Source: Selenomonadales bacterium 4137-cl (lineage in GTDB: Bacteria; Bacillota; Negativicutes; Sporomusales; UBA7701). From it: a stretch of 64,000 nt of DNA. The stretch covers positions 3,868,001-3,932,000 of the forward strand of contig JAUOZS010000001.1 in assembly GCA_032334055.1 (NCBI GenBank), given 5' to 3'. This document shows, in pieces, positions 35,687 to 43,822 of the stretch (position 1 is the stretch's first letter; each line of letters begins with the position of its first letter). A model generated the notes under the pieces. It was not told the origin of the DNA. It did no database searches and saw only the letters and a list, made by a program, of their open reading frames with translations. A program made the position numbers and the translations under genes.

Positions 35687-35806
35687 GTCGCCGTACAGCC
35701 CCGCAGACCTCCATATCTACCGGACTTTAACTCCCTTGATCAATGACGGATATACCACAAAATCATAAATGCCGCCCCCAAGGCGACCGTACCCTCATTG
35801 TCGACA
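35687..35806 (+). pseudogene. Uracil-DNA glycosylase internal remnant
   Basis: The segment ATACCACAAAATCATAAATG followed by CCGCCCCCAAGGCGACCG aligns with the glycosylase segment coding for TTNIIKCRPKGNR. The roughly 55 bp before it align with the degraded 5' part of the 27.4-kb copy (GTACA-CCCCGC, ATATCTAC-GGAC). So these two remnants share an ancestor already different from the intact gene. Confidence 0.65.
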
Positions 35807-35848
35807 TGATTAGTGCTTACCGCTTAGCGCCAGGATGGCAATTGAAGC

Positions 35849-35884
35849 CACAACGCTCCGGCGCAAGCCGGAGCGTTGTGTTTT
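35849..35884 (+). terminator. Intrinsic terminator without an intact gene
   Basis: A 14-bp stem, CACAACGCTCCGGC/GCCGGAGCGTTGTG, with a 4-nt loop and TTTT on the plus strand. It appears to be left over from the decayed glycosylase copy. Confidence 0.7.
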
Positions 35885-35965
35885 ACGGTCGGGGCCCTGG
35901 CTCCGCCGCGGAGCGCGGCAGCGCTACCATGCTTGGCAAAAAGCCCAATAACTAGGGACGTGCCG

Positions 35966-36655
35966 TCACCTGCACATCAGTCGGTAGCCCACGCCCGACT
36001 CGGTGATAATGTACCGGGGCTGGGTAGGGTTTTCCTCGATCTTGCGCCGCAATTGGCCGATATATATTCTGATGTAGTGGGTATCGCCGCTGTAGCTGCT
36101 GCCCCAGACCAGCTTCAACAGCTGTTTATGGGTCAGCACTTTGCCGGCGTGCTGGGCCAAAGCCTTAATGATGTCGTATTCGGTCGGAGTCAGCTTTACT
36201 TCCCGGGAACCTACCGAGACCCGCCGCTGGGCCAGGTCGATCTGGAGATCGCCGCAGGTTATCAGCGGGTCGTCCCCTGCCTTCGCTTCCCGCCGCAGCG
36301 AGACCCTTATCCGGGCCATCAGCTCGCCCATGCCGAAAGGCTTCGTGATATAGTCGTCCGCCCCGGCGTCCAGCGCCTCGATCTTTTCCTGCTCCTGATC
36401 CTTAACGGTGAGGACTATTATCGGCACCTGGGCCCATTCGCGCACCCGGGTGATGACGTCTTTCCCGTCGATGTCCGGAAGGCCCAGATCCAAAATAATA
36501 ATATCGGGCTTAAAGATGGCCGCGCGGTTGACGCCGTCCTGCCCGGTGGCCGCCTCGTCCACCTCGTAGCCGAACGCTTTCAGGGAAACTCTCAGCAGCT
36601 TGCGGATCTGCAGTTCGTCGTCGATTACCAGAATGCGCCGTCCCTTCTCGGTCAT
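35966..36655 (-). CDS. kdpE: KdpE-type response regulator
   Basis: A 229-residue OmpR-family regulator. The receiver has ILVIDDELQIR, LDLGLPDIDG with the phospho-Asp, and the conserved Lys in YITKPF. The winged helix begins near residue 135 (VKLTPTEYDIIKALAQHAGKVL, then DTHYIRIYIGQLRRKIE) and ends RYIITESGVGYRL, typical of KdpE. It overlaps the kinase gene as ATGA. The kdpFABC pump genes it normally controls are not in the window. Confidence 0.9.
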   Translation of the reverse strand: MTEKGRRILVIDDELQIRKLLRVSLKAFGYEVDEAATGQDGVNRAAIFKPDIIILDLGLPDIDGKDVITRVREWAQVPIIVLTVKDQEQEKIEALDAGADDYITKPFGMGELMARIRVSLRREAKAGDDPLITCGDLQIDLAQRRVSVGSREVKLTPTEYDIIKALAQHAGKVLTHKQLLKLVWGSSYSGDTHYIRIYIGQLRRKIEENPTQPRYIITESGVGYRLMCR

Positions 36656-39354
36656 GACAGTTCCCGCCTTTCGGAAGACTGGAAGAAACTCGTGTTATCG
36701 TTGATCGGGATATCGAAGGTGAAGCTTGCGCCTCCGCCGGGGCGATTTTCCGCCTTTATGGTCCCGCCGTGGGCTTCCAGGATGCTTTTACAGATAGCCA
36801 GGCCGAGCCCGGTCCCGCCGATGTTGCCCTCCCGATGCTGGATGCGGTAGAACTTATCGAAGATCCGCACTAATTCGGGCTCAGGAATGCCTATTCCGTG
36901 GTCGGCGACCGTAACCGCGATTTTATCTTTCACGACGGAAGCGGTTATTTCGAGCTGGCTGCCCGGGGGCGAGTACTTGGTAGCGTTGTCGATGAGGTTG
37001 ACCATTACCTGCTCCAAAAGCACGCAGTCGCCGCGCAGCAGCGGTGTATCGGGGGAAATAGCGACGGTTAACGGCCGGTCTTTTATCTGGTCCGTAAATC
37101 TGCGCAGCGCCGCCCCGATGATATCTTCGATATCGCACCAGTCGGTTTTCAGTTGGAGCAGGCCGCTCTCCAGCCGGGCGGCGTCCAGAAGATTGGCGAC
37201 AACTCGGTCCATGCGGTTTGCCCCGTGTTTTATATTTTCAAGCAGCTCTCGTCTTTCTCCCGCGGAAAAGGTGGCTTCCGTCTCCAGCAGAGTGGACGAC
37301 GAGCCGATTATCAGCGACAAAGGCGTGCGCAGCTCGTGCGACACCGAATTGATCAACGCGGTGCGCAACCGCTCCGACTCCAGCAGCAGCGCAGCCTCCC
37401 GCGCCCTCTCGGTCAACCTTACCCTTTCGAGGGCGATCGAGGCCAGCCCCGCCCAGGTCTCCAAAAGGCGACGCTGTTCCGGCGAAATCGTGCTGCCGTC
37501 GATATCGACGGCTAGGACGCCCACGGTCGCATCCACCGTGGCCAGCGGCAGATAAAGGCAGTCGGCATCAGGCATGGTATCGGTCGACTTGCCGGCCGAC
37601 TGCCTGTGGGTATACGCCCATTGGGCGGCCGCGGCTTCGTTTTTGTCGCAACCGGCAGGAGCTTGCCGGTCGTCCCATTTCTGCAATTGTCCCTTCTCAT
37701 CGGGCATGAAAACGGCGATCCGCCAGCGCAGGGCGTCGGTGGCCTGGCTGATGAATTCGGAGACGATCGTATCCAAATCGATTACGGCGGCGATTGCCCG
37801 GCTGAAATCGAACATGGCCCGGGTGCTCCGCTCCCGCTGCCGCGCTGCCGCCGCCTCGTCCCTCAGCACCTCCGTCCTGCGGCCGACCACATAGGAAACG
37901 ACGACGAACGTTATGAAGCTCAGTACAAACCGGTCGTACACCCGAATCGCAAAAACCGGCGGCACGAAGATGAAGTTAAACACCAAAACGCTGCAGACGG
38001 CGGTGAAATACGAAGGCCACCGCCCCCACCAGAAGGCGCTCAAAACTACCGGAATCTGGTACAGCAGGACGATATTCATCAGCTCGAGATGATTCCGCAG
38101 CAGCCAGCCCAGGGCGGTTATCGCCGCCACCATCATCGCGCAGCCGGCATAGTGAAGGCGGCTTTGGGGTCCGGCCGGGGGAGCTAAGGATACCGGTGGG
38201 GCTGCGGGGCCTGCTTCGTGCGGATTCCTGACAACATAGATATCGGCAGCGAGGCTGTGGCCGGCGAGCTTGTCGGCTACACCGGGGGACAAGAACCGGC
38301 GGAGGGGGCCGCGGCATGCCCGGCCAACGACGACAGCGGCCACATTGTTGCTGCGGGCCGTGTCCGCCAAATGCCCGACAACATCCTTGGCCGTAATTAT
38401 CAGCGTTTTCGCGCCCAGCTCCTCGGCCAGCCGCATGTTTTCGGCTACCTGGCCGCCGCCGCTCCCTATGGCCGACCCGACAGTGTCGATATGCACCGCC
38501 AGCCATTCGGTTCCCAGGGACGAGGCCAGACGCCGGCCCGCCCGGATCAGATGGACGGAGAAAGGAGTGGCGTCGACGCACACCATCACACGACCGGCAG
38601 CCGGGGGTACCGAGACCGAGCCGCATTCCTTAAGGCGTTTTCCCAGCCCGGGACATTCCCTTTCGGCAGCGAGGCGGAACAACAGCCCTCTGAGAGCGTT
38701 GATCGTCTCCGGCCGGAAAAAAGCGTCCGGCTTTCCGACGGTGCCGGGGGGCAGCCATAGACGACCTTCCTTGTACCGCCTTATCAGCTCCTCGGGGGAG
38801 ACGTCGACGATGGTGACGGTATCGGCTTGCTCGACGAAATAGTCGGGGACGGTCTCCCGGGCGCCGGCGCCGGTGATCCTGGCGGCCGTTTCGCTCAGGC
38901 TTTCGATATTGCGGATATCCAAAGTCGTAAAAACGTTTATGCCTGCTGCCAGCAGATCTTCGACATCCTGGAATCTCTTCGTGTGGCGCGAGCCGGGGGC
39001 GTTCGCGCGGGCCAACTCGTCGATCACGACAACCGTCGGTTTGCGGAGGATAATCGAGTCTACGTCCAACTCCGCAAAACTGGCGGCCTTGTATTCCCGG
39101 ACCCGGTCGGGAATTTTTCTCATCCCCGCCAGCAGCCGCTGGAGTTCCGGCTGGCCGTGGGGGTCGATCCAGCCGATTACGATATCGACATTCGCCTGTT
39201 GCAGGGCGCGGGCCTTCTCAAGCATCGCGACAGTCATGCCGACACCCGCCGCCGCCCCTAAAAAGACGGTCAGCTTGCCTCTGCGGGCCTTATCGGTAAC
39301 GCGCGGAGGGGTATTGCCGCATCGCTCGTGTTTTTCGGCCTTGGTCTCGACCAT
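36652..39354 (-). CDS. kdpD: KdpD-type osmosensitive K+ sensor kinase with altered Walker A
   Basis: A 900-residue kinase with the full KdpD order: N-terminal KdpD domain (VVIDELARANAPGSRH, FQDVEDLLAAGINVFTTLDI, ETVPD), a USP-like domain (about residues 250-370), four clustered helices (about 395-500), a GAF-like domain, HisKA with SVSHELRTPLSL (His near residue 673) and a HATPase with GGTGLGLAICK. The usual Walker A GVGKT reads GVGMT here (Lys to Met), so nucleotide binding by the N-terminal domain is doubtful. The ribosome site is weak and distant. Confidence 0.9.
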   Translation of the reverse strand: MVETKAEKHERCGNTPPRVTDKARRGKLTVFLGAAAGVGMTVAMLEKARALQQANVDIVIGWIDPHGQPELQRLLAGMRKIPDRVREYKAASFAELDVDSIILRKPTVVVIDELARANAPGSRHTKRFQDVEDLLAAGINVFTTLDIRNIESLSETAARITGAGARETVPDYFVEQADTVTIVDVSPEELIRRYKEGRLWLPPGTVGKPDAFFRPETINALRGLLFRLAAERECPGLGKRLKECGSVSVPPAAGRVMVCVDATPFSVHLIRAGRRLASSLGTEWLAVHIDTVGSAIGSGGGQVAENMRLAEELGAKTLIITAKDVVGHLADTARSNNVAAVVVGRACRGPLRRFLSPGVADKLAGHSLAADIYVVRNPHEAGPAAPPVSLAPPAGPQSRLHYAGCAMMVAAITALGWLLRNHLELMNIVLLYQIPVVLSAFWWGRWPSYFTAVCSVLVFNFIFVPPVFAIRVYDRFVLSFITFVVVSYVVGRRTEVLRDEAAAARQRERSTRAMFDFSRAIAAVIDLDTIVSEFISQATDALRWRIAVFMPDEKGQLQKWDDRQAPAGCDKNEAAAAQWAYTHRQSAGKSTDTMPDADCLYLPLATVDATVGVLAVDIDGSTISPEQRRLLETWAGLASIALERVRLTERAREAALLLESERLRTALINSVSHELRTPLSLIIGSSSTLLETEATFSAGERRELLENIKHGANRMDRVVANLLDAARLESGLLQLKTDWCDIEDIIGAALRRFTDQIKDRPLTVAISPDTPLLRGDCVLLEQVMVNLIDNATKYSPPGSQLEITASVVKDKIAVTVADHGIGIPEPELVRIFDKFYRIQHREGNIGGTGLGLAICKSILEAHGGTIKAENRPGGGASFTFDIPINDNTSFFQSSERRELS

Positions 39355-39484
39355 CTTTTACGACAATCCTTTCTGGCGGTTCCGGATTAATTGTATATTT
39401 CCGGCTCTCCGGCTGCTCCTCCTTCTTTCCCGGCCAGCCGCCGGCGGAAGGGCTTTTCGGCGCGCAAGGGCCGAAGATTCAACA

Positions 39485-39525
39485 GCCATTAGTCTTCCCC
39501 TTCACCGGCGGAAAACTAATGGCTG
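39485..39525. repeat. Inverted repeat between oadB and kdpD
   Basis: AGCCATTAGT/ACTAATGGCT with a 21-nt loop and no T-run. It may end the oadB transcript. Confidence 0.4.
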
Positions 39526-39553
39526 ACAGAAGGCTATGCAATATTCCGGGACG

Positions 39554-40684
39554 TTATTTCAGCATCGCCAGCATAGTTCCGGCGGCGACCGCGGTTCCTA
39601 TGACCCCGGCCACGTTGGGCCCCATGGCGTGCATCAGCAGGAAATTGCCCGGATTCGCTTTCTGGCCGACAATCTGGCTTACCCGCGCCGCCATCGGCAC
39701 GGCGGAGACGCCCGCGGACCCGATGAGCGGGTTGACTTTGCCGCCGGTCGCGTAATAGAACGCCTTGCCCAGCAGGACGCCGCCGGCGGTGCCGCCGGCA
39801 AAGGCCACCAGCCCCAGAACGATGATAAGCAGCGTCTGCACCGTCAGGAAACTCTCGGCCTTCATAGTAAGACCGGTACCGGTGGCCAGGAAGATGGTCA
39901 CCATATTGATCAGCGCATTCTGGGAGGTATCGGAGAGCCGGTCGGTCACGCCCGATTCGCGGAACAGGTTGCCCAGCATGAGCATGCCCATCAAAGAAGC
40001 GATCGGCGGCAACAGCAGACTGATGAGAATAGTGGCCACGACCGGGAAGGCCAGGCGCTCGAACTTGGAAACCGGGCGCAGCTGCGCCATGACGGTCTCG
40101 CGCTCTTTCTGGGTGGTGAGCAACTTCATTATCGGCGGCTGGATGAGCGGCACCAGCGACATATAGGAGTAAGCCGCCACAGCGATGGCGCCGAGGAGAT
40201 GCGGGGCGAGCTTGATCGTCAGATAAATGGCGGTCGGACCGTCGGCGCCGCCGATTATGCCGATAGCGGCCGCTTCCTGGATGTTGAAGCCCAGCAGCAT
40301 CGCGCCGGCAAGGGAGACGAAAACGCCGATCTGGGCGGCTGCGCCCATGAGCAGCGTGCCAGGGTTGGCGATCATAGGGCCAAAATCGGTCATGGCGCCG
40401 ACCCCCAGGAAGATGAGCGGCGGGAACACCTCATATTCGATCCCTTTGGAAATGAGCATCATTACACCCGGGTCTTCAAAGAAGCCGGTCTTGGGCAGGT
40501 TGGTGAGGATGCAGCCGAAGGCGATGGGCGAAAGCAGCAACGGTTCGAACCCTTTGGCAAAGGCGAGGTACAGGAGGACGACGCCCACGACGATCATTAT
40601 GCCGTTGCCCAGAGTGAAATCTGTGAAGCCGCTGTCGGCCCAGACGGCCTGCAGGGACACGGAGAACGAATTTATAAGTTCCAT
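39554..40684 (-). CDS. Na+-translocating decarboxylase beta subunit (OadB family)
   Basis: A 376-residue membrane protein with the OadB/GcdB/MmdB hallmarks: PPLIFLGVGAMTDFGPMIAN, GIIGGADGPTAIY with the Na+-site Asp, and GGKVNPLIGSAGVSAVPMAAR near the end. Beta subunits couple decarboxylation of oxaloacetate, methylmalonyl-CoA or glutaconyl-CoA to Na+ export. The carboxyltransferase alpha and biotin subunits are not in the window, so the substrate is open. The ATG at 40684 follows GGGGGA. A TTG 18 bp upstream is less likely. Confidence 0.9.
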   Translation of the reverse strand: MELINSFSVSLQAVWADSGFTDFTLGNGIMIVVGVVLLYLAFAKGFEPLLLSPIAFGCILTNLPKTGFFEDPGVMMLISKGIEYEVFPPLIFLGVGAMTDFGPMIANPGTLLMGAAAQIGVFVSLAGAMLLGFNIQEAAAIGIIGGADGPTAIYLTIKLAPHLLGAIAVAAYSYMSLVPLIQPPIMKLLTTQKERETVMAQLRPVSKFERLAFPVVATILISLLLPPIASLMGMLMLGNLFRESGVTDRLSDTSQNALINMVTIFLATGTGLTMKAESFLTVQTLLIIVLGLVAFAGGTAGGVLLGKAFYYATGGKVNPLIGSAGVSAVPMAARVSQIVGQKANPGNFLLMHAMGPNVAGVIGTAVAAGTMLAMLK

Positions 40685-40736
40685 CTTGAAAAAATCCCCC
40701 AATTTTCACATAGACGTGCGATCAATACGAAAGATG

Positions 40737-40880
40737 CTATTTATTCGTCGCGTCCTTCGTCGGATCGATTTTTTGGATGAGCTTGATTACCAGGCTCAAG
40801 GCGTACAAAACGGCGAATACGACGGTCATGTTGATGATCATAATCAACACGGGGCTGGTGGTTACAGGGGTTCCTTCCAT
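40737..40880 (-). CDS. Minimal OadG-like gamma subunit
   Basis: A 47-residue open frame, MEGTPVTTSPVLIMIINM and onward, with one hydrophobic helix (residues 9-33) and a short charged tail (LIQKIDPTKDATNK). AGAGGTG precedes the ATG. It lies 52 bp before the beta subunit gene. OadG-type subunits are one-helix proteins that anchor the decarboxylase. This one lacks the usual long tail. The assignment comes from shape and position. Confidence 0.7.
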   Translation of the reverse strand: MEGTPVTTSPVLIMIINMTVVFAVLYALSLVIKLIQKIDPTKDATNK

Positions 40881-40950
40881 GCTGCACCTCTTTCGGCGTG
40901 GTTAAAAATGTCCTGCCAGTGCGCCTAGCATCCTGGCAAAAGGAAGGGGG

Positions 40951-40979
40951 GAAGGGCGGGCGGACCCGCCACGCCCTTC
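40951..40979 (-). terminator. GC-rich hairpin after the SLC13 gene
   Basis: GAAGGGCG/CGCCCTTC enclosing GGCGGG/CCCGCC, followed on the minus strand by CCCCCTTCCTTTT. Termination may be partial, leaving the decarboxylase genes in the same transcript. Confidence 0.5.
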
Positions 40980-40993
40980 ACCTGCAGTGAAAG

Positions 40994-42280
40994 CTACTTT
41001 CCGGGGAAGAAGGGCCAAACCATCGGGATAATGATCAGCGAAACGATGAAGCACACGATCACCAATCCAGTCCCCGCTTTGACGTAATCCATGAACTTGT
41101 AGTTGCCGGGGCCGAGAACGAGCGTATTGGGAGGGGTTCCCACCGGGGTGGAAAAAGCGCACGAAGCGGCGACGGCGATGGCCATCAGAACGGCATGCGG
41201 GCTGGCCCCGATGCTTTTGGCGATCGAAATGCCGATCGGCGCGAGGAGGGCGGTGCAAGCGGTGTTCGACATGAACTGGGTCAGACCGCCGGAAAGAGCG
41301 AATAATACCGCGGTTACGAAAATCGGGCTGGGTGAGCCGCCCATCAAGTTTACGACGGCATCGGCGATCAGCTTGCCGGCGCCGCTTTTATCCATCGCGG
41401 TCGCAATCGGCATCATGCCGGCGAACAGCAGGATAGTGACCCAGTCTATGCCCTGATAAGCCTGCTTTTCCGACAAACACTTGGTCAGGATAAGGATAAT
41501 TGCGCCGCAGACGGCCGCTATCTCAAGCGTGAACATTTTCAGGTCGAGGGCCATAACGACCACGACGCCGATGAGGGTAAGAGCGGTAATCCACATTTTT
41601 GTCGGGTCGGCGTTGCTGGCCATAGCCTCCTTGGCCGCCTCGGCGTCGATCACCACGTCGACCGAGAGGTCGGCCTTGGGCAGCAGGTATTTGCCGACAA
41701 ACATCATGTACAGAATACCGACGACTGTCAGCGGGACGCCGATCCAGGCGAATTCGAAAAAGCCGAACGGCTGATAACCGGCGTTCTTAAGGGCGCCGGC
41801 CGCGATGATGTTGGGCGGCGTGCCGACAAGCGTGATTATCCCGCCCAGACCGGCGCCGAACGCCAACGGCATCATCTGCCGGGAAGCAGGAATGCCGGCG
41901 ACGGCGCAGATTCCCAGCACGACCGGCATCAGCGCGGCGGTGGTGCCGGTGTTGGAGGAAACACTCGATATAACCGCCGCGATGGCCATCGTGCCGAACA
42001 TAAGGCCGCCCTCGCTCGTGCCGACGATCCGTACGACGGTCGTGCCGACCTTTTGGGCCAGACCGGTGTGGAACATGGCCGCGCCGATGACGAACATGCC
42101 GGCAAACAAAACAACCGTGGAATTCGACAAACCCGAAAAGACGGTATTCATGGGAATGATACCGAGAATGCCGAGAGAAATCGCTCCGCCCATCGCCGTA
42201 ATAGCCAGGGGAACAGCCTCGGTGATGAACAGCACCGCGACAATCCCGAGAACGATGAGAGTGATTATTGCCGGTGACAT
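40994..42280 (-). CDS. SLC13/DASS-family carboxylate transporter
   Basis: A 428-residue protein with about eleven helices and the paired Na+/substrate motifs of the DASS family: SSNTGTTAALMPV near residue 110 and SNTACTALLAP near residue 340. GTPPNIIAAGAL and GTPPNTLVLGPG follow these two motifs respectively. The family takes up di- or tricarboxylates (or sulfate) with Na+. Its place ahead of a Na+ pump decarboxylase beta subunit suggests that it imports the acid to be decarboxylated. The ATG at 42280 lies 13 nt after GGAGG. Confidence 0.88.
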   Translation of the reverse strand: MSPAIITLIVLGIVAVLFITEAVPLAITAMGGAISLGILGIIPMNTVFSGLSNSTVVLFAGMFVIGAAMFHTGLAQKVGTTVVRIVGTSEGGLMFGTMAIAAVISSVSSNTGTTAALMPVVLGICAVAGIPASRQMMPLAFGAGLGGIITLVGTPPNIIAAGALKNAGYQPFGFFEFAWIGVPLTVVGILYMMFVGKYLLPKADLSVDVVIDAEAAKEAMASNADPTKMWITALTLIGVVVVMALDLKMFTLEIAAVCGAIILILTKCLSEKQAYQGIDWVTILLFAGMMPIATAMDKSGAGKLIADAVVNLMGGSPSPIFVTAVLFALSGGLTQFMSNTACTALLAPIGISIAKSIGASPHAVLMAIAVAASCAFSTPVGTPPNTLVLGPGNYKFMDYVKAGTGLVIVCFIVSLIIIPMVWPFFPGK

Positions 42281-42408
42281 ATTAATTTTTTTCCTCCCCA
42301 CATTTTTTCTATAAGCACCGGATACGACTAGCCTTGCCATCACCTCCGCGGGGGAATTCGCATTCCCCAATCAGTTGGCCGGTGTTCCTTTAGTTCGATG
42401 TCACTGAA

Positions 42409-42438
42409 ATTATAGCTTGGATATGCATAAAAAAACTG
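42409..42438 (-). promoter_or_regulatory. Possible promoter of the carboxylate transporter operon
   Basis: A consensus -10 TATAAT (42414-42409) on the minus strand with a weak CAGTTT 18 nt upstream, inside an AT-rich patch of about 100 bp. Nothing else was seen in the 330-bp gap apart from the cydB terminator. Confidence 0.5.
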
Positions 42439-42516
42439 ATAAGAATAGCGATGAATGTGTAAGGAAAATGTAAAAATGCAATCTTGATACGCCTACTAAA
42501 AAATGGCCGGTAAACA

Positions 42517-42560
42517 ACAAAAAAGCGTGGCCCCTTCCTGCCGGAAGCGGGATTCACGCT
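42517..42560 (-). terminator. Terminator after cydB
   Basis: On the minus strand AGCGTG pairs with CACGCT around a second inner stem (CGCTTCC/GGAAGGG), followed by TTTTTTG. Confidence 0.8.
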
Positions 42561-42611
42561 AACCGTTCGTCGATAATCCGGATTCCGCCGCACTAAACAA
42601 AAATTGCTCGC

Positions 42612-43811
42612 CTACTCGTCCGGTTCGGTTTTCTTCGTACCCTTCCCGAGCAACAGCACCTTATGCCGATGCTTCAGCCGGTTGATTACCCGGCCGTCGT
42701 TGCCGCGCAGAGCGCGGATGACGCAGCTCATCGCATCGGCGAGGCAGCACGCCTGCTTTATCCGTCCCCGCAGCTCCTGGATACCGTTCGCTAAAGCGGT
42801 GCCCAGCGGCTCAAATTCAATACCCGCGGGGCTGATTCTATCCCGGAAAACGTAATATTTCCAGCCCTCGAAAGCCAGGATGGCCGGAAAAACCACCGCC
42901 ATAGTTATGCTCATGATCTTGAGCGTGAGCCGGTTTGAGGCGGAATTATAGATAGTCAGGCTCCACTCCGGGCTCAGACTGGAAACGATGATCCGCGGGA
43001 AAAGCTCGGCGAAGACCGCGCCGGAAACCGCCGCCACCGCCAGGCCGCTAAAGACAAAGCTCCTGAGATAATGCCGCCCCTTCAGGCCGAGATTAACCGC
43101 GGATATCGCCAAAACCGCCGACAGCAAAGCGACGCCGGTGACGAATTTAAGGCCGGCGACCACATGCGTCAGTACGGCAAACACCAAGGCGGCGGGCAAC
43201 GCTAACCTGGTCAGCGCCATGCCGAGCCGCCTTGTTCTTGCGCTTATCTCTCCACCCAGTTTAAGGGTTAAATACGTAGCGCCGTGAAGCAGGAAGAGCA
43301 GCGCGAACAAGACGCCGCTAGCGACAGTGTACAGGCTTAGCAGGTCCCAGAAAGTACCGGCATACTGCATCCGGGCATCGATCGGCAGCCCTTCCAGCAG
43401 GTTGCCCACGGCGACGCCCCATAGCACAGCCGGGATAACGCTGCCCGCGAACAGCGCCCAGTCCCAGAAATTCCGCCACTCCCTCCGCTCGTCCTTATCG
43501 CGAAACTCGAATGCCACCCCGCGCAGGATCAGCGGCGCCAGAATCAGCAGCAGCGCCAGGTACATACCGGAAAACAGCGTGGCGTAGGCGCCCGGAAAAC
43601 CGGCGAACAGGAACGCCCCGGCCGCGATCAGCCACACCTCGTTTCCCTCCCATACCGGCGCCATCGTCCTGATTATCGCCCGGCGCTCCGCGTCCGTCTC
43701 CCCGAGGTAAGGCAGCAGCATGCCGGCGCCGTAGTCGAAGCCCTCCAGCAGCAAAAAGCCGATGAACAGCACGCCGAACAAAAGAAAGCAGACCGTGTTA
43801 TAGTCCATCAT
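42612..43811 (-). CDS. cydB: Cytochrome bd oxidase subunit II
   Basis: A 400-residue membrane protein with CydB motifs: LEGFDYGAGMLLPYLG, APVWEGNEVWLIAAGAFLFAGFPGAYAT near residue 55 and LRGVAFEFRDK. The quinol oxidase core ends near residue 330 (WKYYVFRDRIS). A 65-residue basic, Cys-containing tail follows (RIKQACCLADAMSCVIRAL) that is not usual for CydB. The start is one of two adjacent ATGs behind GGGGGGGAT. It lies 11 bp after cydA. Confidence 0.93.
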   Translation of the reverse strand: MMDYNTVCFLLFGVLFIGFLLLEGFDYGAGMLLPYLGETDAERRAIIRTMAPVWEGNEVWLIAAGAFLFAGFPGAYATLFSGMYLALLLILAPLILRGVAFEFRDKDERREWRNFWDWALFAGSVIPAVLWGVAVGNLLEGLPIDARMQYAGTFWDLLSLYTVASGVLFALLFLLHGATYLTLKLGGEISARTRRLGMALTRLALPAALVFAVLTHVVAGLKFVTGVALLSAVLAISAVNLGLKGRHYLRSFVFSGLAVAAVSGAVFAELFPRIIVSSLSPEWSLTIYNSASNRLTLKIMSITMAVVFPAILAFEGWKYYVFRDRISPAGIEFEPLGTALANGIQELRGRIKQACCLADAMSCVIRALRGNDGRVINRLKHRHKVLLLGKGTKKTEPDE

Positions 43812-43822
43812 ATCCCCCCCGG

